The notes beneath the pieces are model-generated. The model was given only the letters and a program-made list of their open reading frames with translations, did not search any database and was not told where the DNA came from. 64,000 nt of DNA from V1-33 sp039795165 (GTDB lineage Bacteria > Verrucomicrobiota > Verrucomicrobiia > Verrucomicrobiales > V1-33), in the NCBI GenBank assembly GCA_039795165.1, contig JBDKER010000009.1, forward strand, positions 59,802 to 123,801. The letters are read 5' to 3'. Positions within the stretch are counted from its first letter, which is position 1; each line of letters begins with the position of its first letter. Below are positions 44,872 through 52,112 of this stretch, one piece after another. Made by a program: the position numbers and the translations under genes.

Positions 44872-45336
44872 ATGACTGAACCCCGGCATGAGAGGGCGCT
44901 GGTCAGCGTCCGTGCCGCAGTAAGGGAAAAGGCGAGAGTGAACGTGTTTGCGCGTTCGCACCGGATCGTTGCGGGGGAATCACTCAGTTTTGACCGTGAG
45001 GAAACCGTGCCTTCCGGCGTGGAGCATCTTCTCACCGCGGTGGCTTCCGATCTGGTGGCAGGCTTTGCAAGGCTGGCGCGGAAGCGGAGGGTGGTCCTTG
45101 ATGGATTGGAGGCATCGCTGCAGGCGGAAGTGGACGGGGCGCTCGTGTGGCTGGGGGTGGTGGGAGAAAGCGGTGAGCCCCGGCTGCGGGCCGTGAGCGG
45201 GACCCTGTACGTTTCCAGTCCGGCCAGCCGAGCGGTGCTGGAGGAACTATGGAAGGACGTGTGGGCGCAGGCGCCGGTGTGTGCGGCCCTTGCGGGGGCC
45301 GTGCCGATGGACGTCCGCCTCGCCATGACTTCCTGA
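44872..45336 (+). CDS. OsmC-like protein lacking the peroxidatic cysteine
   Basis: 154 residues. The pattern is that of the OsmC fold: a beta-rich start, then VPSGVEHLLTAVASDLVAGFARLARKRRVVLDGLEASL, corresponding to the long helix after which OsmC proteins have the reactive Cys of 'ASCL'. Here that position is D60. The second Cys of the usual CPV motif is Ala134 (QAPVCAAL), with a Cys at 137 instead. Hence the thiol peroxidase reaction of OsmC/Ohr is not expected; the fold may bind a ligand. It lies 52 bp upstream of the dehydrogenase-like gene on the same strand and follows a candidate promoter. Fold call is by sequence pattern and moderately sure. Confidence 0.65.
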   Translation: MTEPRHERALVSVRAAVREKARVNVFARSHRIVAGESLSFDREETVPSGVEHLLTAVASDLVAGFARLARKRRVVLDGLEASLQAEVDGALVWLGVVGESGEPRLRAVSGTLYVSSPASRAVLEELWKDVWAQAPVCAALAGAVPMDVRLAMTS

Positions 45337-45388
45337 CGATGCCCTTTCCGACGAAATATCCCCCCCAACCCCAACCCCAGAAAACGCC

Positions 45389-46540
45389 ATGCATGTCCTG
45401 ACCATTGAAGAAGCCGCCGTCGTGGCGCGCGCCCGTGAGCTTGCCGATGAAGTCCTTGCGCCGCATGCGGCGTCCGTGGACTCGGAAGCAAGGTTTCCGG
45501 TCGAATCAATGGCTGCGCTGGCTGCCGATGGATTTTACGGACTGACCATTCCGGCGGAATTCGGGGGCATGGGGCAGGGACTGGGGGTGATGGCGGCGGT
45601 GCTTGATGAATTGGCGCAGCGCTGTGCCTCCACGGCCATGATTTACATGATGCATCTTTCGGGGGTGCAGTGCCTGCTCGCCGAGCCGGAGAAAATGGGA
45701 GGGTATCTGCGGGACGTTGCCGAGGGACGGCATCTCACGACACTCGCCTTTTCCGAAAGCGGCAGCCGCAGCCAGTTCTGGGCACCCGTTTCCCGGCTCG
45801 CCGCCGCCGCGGACGGGGTCGTCAGCCTGACCGCCCGGAAAAGCTGGGTCACCAGCGCGGGCATGGCCGACAGCATCGTGGCCAGTGCGGGATCGCTCGA
45901 CGGCAAAGGAGCCAGCGTTCTGCTCGTCCTGCAGAACGACGAGGGACTCGCCATCGCCGGCGGCTGGGACAGCCTCGGCATGCGCGGAAATCAGAGCAAT
46001 CCCATGAGCCTGCAGTCGGTCGAACTACCGCTCGCCGAGCGACTCATCGGCGGGGAAGGGCAGGGAGCCGACATCATGCTGGGGCGGGCACTGCCGGTCT
46101 TTCTGATCTGTCAGGGAGCCATTGGCACCGGTCTGGCCGAGGCTGCCTTCGGGGCCGCGCGGCGGCACATCATGGGGCATGGGTTCGAGCACACGGGAAC
46201 AGGTCTGCGCGACCTTCCCAATCTGCGGGCGAGCCTCGCCGAGATGCGGATGGAAACCGACCGGGCGCGGGCGTATCTGGTCGCCGTGCTGGCCAAGGCG
46301 GGGGCTGGTGATCCTGATGCCATGCGTCTGCTGCTTGGTCTCAAGGCGGTGGCGGGCGAAACGGCCGTGCGCGTCTCCGACCTCGCCATGCGTGCGTGCG
46401 GCGGCGCGGCCTTCTCCAAGCACCTCGGACTCGAACGGGTGTTCCGCGACTCCCGGGCGAACATTGTGATGGCCCCGACGACCGATCACCTGCGGGAATT
46501 CATTGGACGGATTCTCGTCGATCTGCCGCTTTTCGGCTGA
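45389..46540 (+). CDS. Acyl-CoA dehydrogenase-family flavoprotein, possibly monooxygenase type
   Basis: 383 residues, the usual ACAD length. Regions: helical N-domain (about 1-110); beta-domain with the flavin-contacting TLAFSESGSRSQFWAPVS and LTARKSWVTSAGMADSIV (about 117-165); helical C-domain with GGAAFSKHLGLERVFRDSRANIVMAPTTDHLREFIGR. The EGT element, which holds the catalytic Glu of medium-chain enzymes, is replaced by APTTD. This resembles the DszC/SfnC-type flavin monooxygenases of the same fold more than a beta-oxidation enzyme. The ribosome-binding region upstream is a C-rich stretch with no clear SD. The PhnD-like gene follows 43 bp downstream. Confidence 0.8.
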   Translation: MHVLTIEEAAVVARARELADEVLAPHAASVDSEARFPVESMAALAADGFYGLTIPAEFGGMGQGLGVMAAVLDELAQRCASTAMIYMMHLSGVQCLLAEPEKMGGYLRDVAEGRHLTTLAFSESGSRSQFWAPVSRLAAAADGVVSLTARKSWVTSAGMADSIVASAGSLDGKGASVLLVLQNDEGLAIAGGWDSLGMRGNQSNPMSLQSVELPLAERLIGGEGQGADIMLGRALPVFLICQGAIGTGLAEAAFGAARRHIMGHGFEHTGTGLRDLPNLRASLAEMRMETDRARAYLVAVLAKAGAGDPDAMRLLLGLKAVAGETAVRVSDLAMRACGGAAFSKHLGLERVFRDSRANIVMAPTTDHLREFIGRILVDLPLFG

Positions 46541-46583
46541 ACCCCGCACGGCCTGTGGAACCGAACGTCATTATTTGCAGCAT

Positions 46584-47405
46584 ATGAGCACAGAGAAACC
46601 CGTCATTATCGGAGCGGTCCTGTACGACCCCAAGGTCTCGGTCATCTGGGACATCATCCGCGATTTCTTTGAGGCGCGCGGCTGCCCCATGGATGTCGTT
46701 TTCTACACGAATTACGAGCTGCAGAACGAAGGATTGCTCAGTGGGCATCTGGACATTGCGTGGAATTCCCCGCTCGCGTGGGTTGATGCGCAGCGGCGTT
46801 CCGGCGGAAGCTGCCGGGCCATTGCCATGCGGGACACCGACCGCGACCGGGTTTCCCACCTCGTGGTCCGCAAGGATGCCGGCTTTGCATCCATCGGGGA
46901 ACTGCGGGGGAAAACGGTGGCCTTCGGAGCGAAGGATTCGCCGCAGGCCACCCTCATTCCTCAGGGATTCCTGCTGCGGCATGGGCTGCGCCCAGGCGAT
47001 GACTACACCGTGCAGAGATTCGATATCCTCGTCGGCAAGCATGGTGATCACATCGGCGGCGAAAAAGAAGCCTTTCAGAGCCTCAAGGCTGGTTCCGCGC
47101 AGGCTTCCGCCATGATCGATCTCAACTGGGACGCATGGACGAAGGACGGCACCATTGATCCGGCTGTCTTCGGGATTCTCGCCACCACCGAGAGGTACGA
47201 CCATTGTGTCTTCACAGTGCGGAACGACTTCCCGGCGGAGCGCGAAGCCCACTGGCTGCGCGTGCTGCATGAGATGTCGTATGACAACCCCGAGCACCGC
47301 CAGATGATGGACATGGAAGGACTGCGGCGCTGGGAAGACGGCCGCACCAGTGGCTTCGGTGCCCTCGAGGAAGCCTGCGAACGCCTGCAGTTCTTCGGCT
47401 CATGA
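46584..47405 (+). CDS. PhnD/SsuA-type substrate-binding-like protein without signal peptide
   Basis: 273 residues. The fold is that of periplasmic phosphonate or sulfonate binding proteins: IIGAVLYDPKVSVIWDIIRDFF, then a VFYTNYELQNEGLLSGHLDIAWNSPLAW segment, SHLVVRKDAGFASIGELRGKTVAFGAKDSPQATLIPQ (hinge/ligand region), and a second lobe to the end. It starts directly with the first beta strand, with no signal peptide and no lipobox, so it is predicted cytoplasmic. No ABC permease or ATPase is beside it. It may be a cytosolic ligand sensor or an enzyme partner of the flavoprotein. Fold call is good; function unknown. Confidence 0.75.
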   Translation: MSTEKPVIIGAVLYDPKVSVIWDIIRDFFEARGCPMDVVFYTNYELQNEGLLSGHLDIAWNSPLAWVDAQRRSGGSCRAIAMRDTDRDRVSHLVVRKDAGFASIGELRGKTVAFGAKDSPQATLIPQGFLLRHGLRPGDDYTVQRFDILVGKHGDHIGGEKEAFQSLKAGSAQASAMIDLNWDAWTKDGTIDPAVFGILATTERYDHCVFTVRNDFPAEREAHWLRVLHEMSYDNPEHRQMMDMEGLRRWEDGRTSGFGALEEACERLQFFGS

Positions 47406-47505
47406 ATAAATCTCCGACTTTGACCGTTTCACAGGGAAGCCGTTCCCGGCGGTCGACCTGGTACACCCAAGAACGAGAGAAACCCAACCAATCCAATCGA
47501 ACCCC

Positions 47506-47937
47506 ATGAAGACAAGAATGTTCCTCGCCCTCGCCGCCTCGCTGGCCGGCCTTCCCATGATTTCCTGCGCGGAGGAAGCTCCCAAGGGAAGTCCGAAGTT
47601 CATGAACGACTACGACAAGGCCGTCGCCGCCGCCGCCAAGGAGAAGAAGCCAGTCATCGTGATCTTCTCCGCGACCTGGTGCGGACCGTGTCAGGTCATG
47701 AAGAAGAAAGTGTACCCGAGCGATGCCGTGAAGGGCTTTCACGACAAGTTCATCTGGGCGTACCTCGATGCCGATGAGAAATCGAACGAGAAGGCCATGA
47801 AGGAATTCGGAGTGAGCGGGATTCCGCACATCGAGTTCCTCGGAGCCGATGGAAAATCAGTCGGCAAGCAGGTCGGTTCGTCCTCGCCGGAGGACTTCGC
47901 CAAGAAGCTCGACGGCATCCTCGCCAAGGCCAAGTAA
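47506..47937 (+). CDS. Thioredoxin-like lipoprotein
   Basis: 143 residues. A signal peptide ends in an MISC-type lipobox (Cys21), suggesting lipid anchoring. The thioredoxin domain has IVIFSATWCGPCQVMKKKVY with the redox pair C59 and C62 and the cis-Pro in VSGIPHIEF. Length and the short helical insertion are typical of periplasmic DsbD-gamma/thioredoxin-fold proteins. It reduces or isomerises disulfides, or provides electrons, outside the cytoplasm. A strong terminator follows 20 bp after the stop codon. Confidence 0.9.
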   Translation: MKTRMFLALAASLAGLPMISCAEEAPKGSPKFMNDYDKAVAAAAKEKKPVIVIFSATWCGPCQVMKKKVYPSDAVKGFHDKFIWAYLDADEKSNEKAMKEFGVSGIPHIEFLGADGKSVGKQVGSSSPEDFAKKLDGILAKAK

Positions 47938-47956
47938 GCCGCGGGACGCATCACGG

Positions 47957-47998
47957 AACCGGCCGCCCGGCTCGACTGGGCGGCCGGTTTCCCTTTTC
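47957..47998 (+). terminator. Intrinsic terminator after the thioredoxin gene
   Basis: A 12-bp stem AACCGGCCGCCC / GGGCGGCCGGTT (47957-47968 and 47978-47989) with a 9-nt loop, followed by TCCCTTTTCC. It ends the thioredoxin transcript and isolates the PPC-domain gene that starts at 48011. Confidence 0.85.
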
Positions 47999-48010
47999 CG
48001 GAGAAAAGCC

Positions 48011-48433
48011 ATGCGACATCTGACAGCGACTGATTTCCGGGTGCATGCGGTACGGCTGCGTCCGGGCGATGATCTGCGGGAGGAACTGGAGAAACTGACG
48101 GCGCTCGCTCCGCTGCGGGCCGGCGTCGTGCTGTCCGCGGTGGGCAGTCTGACGAGACTGGCTCTGCGGTTGGCGGATCGGAAGGAAGAAACCGTGCGCA
48201 CCGGGAAATTCGAAGTGGTCTCGCTCACCGGGACCCTCGGGCCCGACGGATGCCATCTGCACCTTGCCGCGAGCGACGGGGATGGCGTCACCGTCGGCGG
48301 GCACCTGCTGCCGGGCTGCCTCGTCTACACGACCGTGGAACTGGTCGTGGGCGACGCCGTGGGATTGATTTTCCACCGGGAACTTGATTCCGTGACTGGA
48401 TTCCGCGAACTGAGCATTCAGAAAAGCACATGA
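48011..48433 (+). CDS. PPC/DUF296-domain (PD1-like) protein
   Basis: 140 residues, a complete PCC/PPC domain. The metal-binding signature is visible: H82 and H84 in CHLHLAASDGDGVTVGG and H98 in GGHLLPGC, followed by CLVYTTVELVVGD. Plant AHL proteins use this domain next to AT-hooks; bacterial stand-alone copies are trimers often described as predicted DNA-binding, though without AT-hooks this is doubtful. No AT-hook is present here. Its ATGA stop overlaps the start of the MetE-like gene, so the two proteins are likely made in fixed ratio. Function in bacteria is not established. Confidence 0.85.
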   Translation: MRHLTATDFRVHAVRLRPGDDLREELEKLTALAPLRAGVVLSAVGSLTRLALRLADRKEETVRTGKFEVVSLTGTLGPDGCHLHLAASDGDGVTVGGHLLPGCLVYTTVELVVGDAVGLIFHRELDSVTGFRELSIQKST

Positions 48434-49605
48434 TATCCTCTCTGCCTCCTTTTGCCGTGACCCAGGTGGGATCGTGGCCGCGTTCCGCCCAGTTGCTGGA
48501 TGCGCTGCGGGAAAAACGGGCCGGGAGGATGAGCATGGCGGAGTTCGATGCGCTCGCCGATGCCGAAGTGAAACGCTGCGTCGCCCTGCAGGAAGAAGCC
48601 GGCGTCGACATGGTGGTCGATGGGGAACTGCGGCGCGATAACTTCTACTCGTTCCTCACCGAGAAAGTCGAAGGCACGCAACTGATGTCGCTCGCCGAAA
48701 TGCTCGACACCGTGGAGGACAAGGAAGCCTTCGAGGAAATGCTGCGGACGCTCGATGCGCCGGCCTTTGCGATCCGGAATCCTACCTGCGTAGGCAGGCT
48801 CAGCCGCCGCGCTCCGCTCGCCGCCGACGAACTGCGTGCCGTGCGTCGCTTCACTTCCCGCCCCGTCAAGGTGACCCTGCCCGGCCCCTACCTGCTGACC
48901 CGCGCCATGTGGGTTGCCGCCCATACCCAGTCCGCCTACGCTGACAAATCCTCCATGGCGGTCGATGTCGTGCGCATCCTGCGCGAGGAACTGGCGGAAC
49001 TCGCCAGCGAAGGCGTCGACTTCGTTCAGTTCGACGAACCTGTCCTCACTGAAGTTGTCCACAGTGGCGATCAGAAGCGCCGGACCTTCATGTGCGCCAC
49101 CCTCGCCACGCGTCAGGACCCAACCGCCGAACTCCAGTACGCCGTCGCATTGTACAACAAGGTCACCGAAGGATTCAGCGACCGCATCCGGCTCGGTCTG
49201 CATGTGTGCCGCGGCAACTGGAGCCGCCGCGAGGACGTCCTCATTTCCGGCGACTACCAGCCACTCGTCCCAGCCTTCGCGGCCATGCAGGTCCGCCAGC
49301 TCGTCCTCGAATACGCGACCCCGCGGGCCGGCGAACTTGCCGTGGTCGGCCGCGCCCTCGGCGACCGCGAGATCGGGCTCGGCTGTGTCAATCCCCGCAC
49401 GGAGCACGCCGAGGACCCGGCAGAGATCGTCGCCCGCGCCGAAGCAGCGCTCCAGTATTGGCCAAAGGAACGGATCTTTCTCAATCCCGACTGCGGATTC
49501 GGCTGCTTCGCCAACCGCTGCGTCAATGACGAAGCCACCGCCGTGGCCAAGCTGAAGTCAATGACCGCCGCGGCGAGGACGCTGCGCGGACGGCATGGCG
49601 GCTGA
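48430..49605 (+). CDS. MetE C-terminal-domain-like cobalamin-independent methyltransferase
   Basis: 391 residues, only the catalytic TIM-barrel of cobalamin-independent methionine synthase; the N-terminal half of MetE is absent. All four zinc ligands can be placed: H258 and C260 (HVCRGN), E294 (LVLEYATP) and C355 (NPDCGFGCF). Similar single-domain proteins methylate homocysteine with a folate or other methyl donor, or act as alkyl-thiol transferases. Its start codon overlaps the PPC-gene stop (ATGA). It is the last gene before a long hairpin-rich gap. Whether the methyl acceptor is homocysteine cannot be told. Confidence 0.85.
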   Translation: MISSLPPFAVTQVGSWPRSAQLLDALREKRAGRMSMAEFDALADAEVKRCVALQEEAGVDMVVDGELRRDNFYSFLTEKVEGTQLMSLAEMLDTVEDKEAFEEMLRTLDAPAFAIRNPTCVGRLSRRAPLAADELRAVRRFTSRPVKVTLPGPYLLTRAMWVAAHTQSAYADKSSMAVDVVRILREELAELASEGVDFVQFDEPVLTEVVHSGDQKRRTFMCATLATRQDPTAELQYAVALYNKVTEGFSDRIRLGLHVCRGNWSRREDVLISGDYQPLVPAFAAMQVRQLVLEYATPRAGELAVVGRALGDREIGLGCVNPRTEHAEDPAEIVARAEAALQYWPKERIFLNPDCGFGCFANRCVNDEATAVAKLKSMTAAARTLRGRHGG

Positions 49606-50176
49606 GGCTGAATGAAGTCTCGTTCGCTTCCAGAAACTTTCGTCGAAAACAGCCGTCTCATGAACGGCGCGGCAGGTGGTTCGCTGCACAAAGAGAACGC
49701 GCCGCCCTCTGGTGAAGGCGGCGCGATGCATGACCTCTGGTTCGACTAGCTCCAGCAGAGTGAATAATTCCGCCGGACACGAGAAGATGAATGAAGACTC
49801 ACGGGAGTCAATTGCTTTTTAAGGTTAGTGAACAAAATATGAAATCGGGGCAAAGAGCGACCCGCGTCCCCCACCCATAGGGAACGCGGGTCATTTTGCC
49901 TCATCGGACCACCCGGTCCAACAAATCGAAGAATGATACGGCGGGCTTGGGGGACTCCGTGGAGGAATCGGGGCAGCCTGCGGTGGTGTGAGCATGGCCG
50001 AGAAAGCAGTTCCGGCAATTCCCTAGAAGTAGGGAAAATGGCAAAACGATGAGCGGTTGGGGGAACCGGACTGCGGAATGCCCGTGTTGTCATCCTTGAC
50101 CAGGAATTGGTGGGGACTTCCGGAGCCTTTGGAAGGGAAGGTTTTATTCCTTCCGGAGATTTTGTCTTTTCCATGA
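49606..50176. other. Hairpin-rich intergenic region, possible small RNA
   Basis: 571 bp without a credible protein gene. Inverted repeats seen: CGCGCCGCC / GGCGGCGCG (49698-49725), GACCCGCGT / ACGCGGGTC (49859-49892) followed by ATTTTG, TTCCCTA / TAGGGAA (50019-50036) and GGAAGG / CCTTCC (50136-50154). A promoter-like TTGCTT-N17-AAATAT at 49812-49840 stands 18 bp before the second hairpin, so a very short transcript is conceivable. The last hairpins may terminate the tRNA-Glu transcript coming from the right on the minus strand. Confidence 0.45.
49859..49897 (+). terminator. Candidate intrinsic terminator in the gap
   Basis: A 9-bp stem GACCCGCGT / ACGCGGGTC with a C-rich loop, then ATTTTG. 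On the minus strand it is followed by GCTCTTTG, so it might act in both directions between the MetE-like gene and tRNA-Glu. Confidence 0.5.
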
Positions 50177-50251
50177 TGGCGACCTCTACGGGACTCGAAC
50201 CCGTGCACTCGCCGTGAAAGGGCGATGTCCTAACCGCTAGACGAAGAGGTC
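50177..50251 (-). tRNA. tRNA-Glu (UUC anticodon), CCA encoded
   Basis: On the minus strand a full cloverleaf is readable: acceptor GACCTCT pairing with AGAGGTC, D-loop AGCGGTTAGGA, anticodon stem TCGCC / GGCGA with loop CTTTCAC (anticodon TTC), and T-stem/loop with GGGTTCGAGTCCC. The discriminator is G, and CCA is encoded in the DNA (50179-50177). It decodes GAA and GAG. No other tRNA lies near. Hairpins downstream at 50136-50154 may end its transcript. Confidence 0.96.
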
Positions 50252-50439
50252 TTTCCTGCCGTTTTTCCGGTGGGCCGCCATGGTGGGGAGGAGCGGGGTG
50301 ATTGCAAGGGCTTTTTTGGGATTCCTGATGATTTGGATGAGTTTTCCGGCGTTGAGGGGTGCGGAGGAATTTGCGTGCCTGCGCTGCGGGACTGGTATAT
50401 AGGTCTGGGAAGTTCAATGAACCGGGAATCTCTGAAGTG

Positions 50440-52107
50440 ATGTCTGCCATGTTGCCAGTTGTGCTGCTGAGTGTGCCGCTTGGATTGCTCGCGGGCGTGC
50501 TGCTGATGGAAGGATTCATTCTGCGGCGGAATGCGCGGGATCTCGAGCCGGCGGTGCTGTGGTTGCTGTTCTGTGCGGTCGCGGCGCTCGGTGGGGTGCT
50601 GGCTTTGCTCCTTGGGCTGGTGCTGTGGAAGCCGGATGAGGTGGCGGCTGGTGAAGCGGTGCTGCCCTTGACGGCGGCGCTGGCTGGTGCGGCGGCATGG
50701 TGGTTCAAGCGGCGGGGACGGGATGCCGGAGTTCTCTATCTGCGGGAACGGTTCTACGGGCCCGATCCCCTCCAGCCGCCAGTGGCGAAGAAGGGCCAGG
50801 CCTTCTGGATTCTCGGCTGGCGGGCGCTTGTGCTGGTGGCGTTTGCTGCCGTCCTCGGTGGCGTGCTGCGTTCCCTCCTGTCGGGCGGCTGGAAGATCGA
50901 CTGGAAGCCGGACGCGGTGGCTGAGTTGGCTCCGCCGAAGGCGGGCGATGTGGCTTTTCCGGAAGATGGTGGGCTTGCGGATGCCGATCCTTTTCAGGCG
51001 GCTCCGGTGGGTGCGGCTCCGCTGGCGGCTCCCGAGACAATGGCAGGGAAGCCGGCAGAAATGCCCGCCGACCCCGCGCCGGAACTGGAAGCTGCCCTCG
51101 CCGCGCAAAAGCCCGCTGAAGCCATGCCTGCCGAAAAGTCCACGGAAATGGCCGCGGCCACGCCGGCGGTGCCCGCCACGGTCCCGGCCGCTCCGGTTCC
51201 TCCGGCTGCGGGGCCCCAACCGGTGGCTGTTCCCGTGGTGGCAAAAGCCATGGAACCAGCGCGTCCGGTTTCGCGGAACAGTCAGTACTTTTCGAAGATC
51301 CGTCCGATCTTTGCGCGGGCTTGCGTGAAATGTCACGGGGCGGACAAGCAGAAGGGTGATCTGGCGCTGCATAATCCGGATGCGATCCGTGCGGGCATCA
51401 ATGGAAAGCCAGCCATTCTGCCGGGTAATCCCGAAAAGAGCCGCGTCTACGCCTGCATCATTCTGCCGCCGGACGATCCCGATTTCATGCCGCAGAAGGG
51501 ACAGCCGCTGAGTGTTTCCGACCGGAAGGCGATCTTTGATTGGATCAAAGCGGGGGCGGATCTGGGCGACGGGGTGAGCATTCCGAGTGGCCAGGGTGGA
51601 GTCTTTCTCGTCGATGCCATTGCGGCTGGTCTCCCTGAACCGGATGCCACCGTGTTGGCCTCGCTGCAGAAGGATCATGTCAATGTCCGCAAGCTCTCGC
51701 AGAATGGCCGGATGCTGGAACTGGATTTCAGCCACAGCGACCGCGCCCTTGGCGATCTCAAGCTCGCGGAACTGGCTCCCATCGCACTGAACATTCATAC
51801 GCTCGACCTGAGCCGCACGCGGGTGAAGGACGCCGATCTGGCGGCGCTGGCAGGCATGCGCAATCTGGCGCGGCTCATTCTAAGCCGCACGGAAATCGGC
51901 GACGCGGGCCTTGCCCATCTGGCGGGTAATGCCGCTCTTGAGGAAATCAATCTCTACAGCACGGGCGTCACCGATGCCGGGATGGCTCCGCTGGCCGGGC
52001 TGAAATCGCTCAAGAAGGTGTACCTCTGGCAATCGAAGGCGACCGCAGCGGGGACTCAGGTGCTTCAGCAGGCGGTGCCGGGCGTCCAGGTGAGCCTCGG
52101 CAATTGA
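50440..52107 (+). CDS. Membrane protein with cytochrome c (PSC-type) and leucine-rich repeat domains
   Basis: 555 residues. Four membrane segments occupy about 4-24, 40-62, 72-89 and 126-147. A Pro/Ala-rich linker (about 150-275) leads to a planctomycete-type cytochrome c domain with the heme motif CVKCH (295-299) and the later motif PDDPDFMPQKGQPLS (heme ligand Met likely). From about 420 come four to five leucine-rich repeats (LNIHTLDLSRTRVKDADLAAL; LARLILSRTEIGDAGLAHL; LEEINLYSTGVTDAGMAPL). This combination is characteristic of Planctomycetes and Verrucomicrobia and has no known function; electron transfer or heme-linked sensing at the outer face is a guess. The rlmN gene follows 5 bp downstream. 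Confidence 0.85.
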   Translation: MSAMLPVVLLSVPLGLLAGVLLMEGFILRRNARDLEPAVLWLLFCAVAALGGVLALLLGLVLWKPDEVAAGEAVLPLTAALAGAAAWWFKRRGRDAGVLYLRERFYGPDPLQPPVAKKGQAFWILGWRALVLVAFAAVLGGVLRSLLSGGWKIDWKPDAVAELAPPKAGDVAFPEDGGLADADPFQAAPVGAAPLAAPETMAGKPAEMPADPAPELEAALAAQKPAEAMPAEKSTEMAAATPAVPATVPAAPVPPAAGPQPVAVPVVAKAMEPARPVSRNSQYFSKIRPIFARACVKCHGADKQKGDLALHNPDAIRAGINGKPAILPGNPEKSRVYACIILPPDDPDFMPQKGQPLSVSDRKAIFDWIKAGADLGDGVSIPSGQGGVFLVDAIAAGLPEPDATVLASLQKDHVNVRKLSQNGRMLELDFSHSDRALGDLKLAELAPIALNIHTLDLSRTRVKDADLAALAGMRNLARLILSRTEIGDAGLAHLAGNAALEEINLYSTGVTDAGMAPLAGLKSLKKVYLWQSKATAAGTQVLQQAVPGVQVSLGN

Positions 52108-52112
52108 CCGGC

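Noticed and set aside
49746..50708. A 320-codon minus-strand open frame across the gap, tRNA-Glu and the next gene
   Set aside because: It passes through the tRNA gene and lacks a domain; translation is Ser/Pro-rich and typical of non-coding GC-rich DNA.
52104..52112. TTG start for rlmN
   Set aside because: ATG at 52113 in the same frame is adequate and the three extra residues are not supported by any signal.
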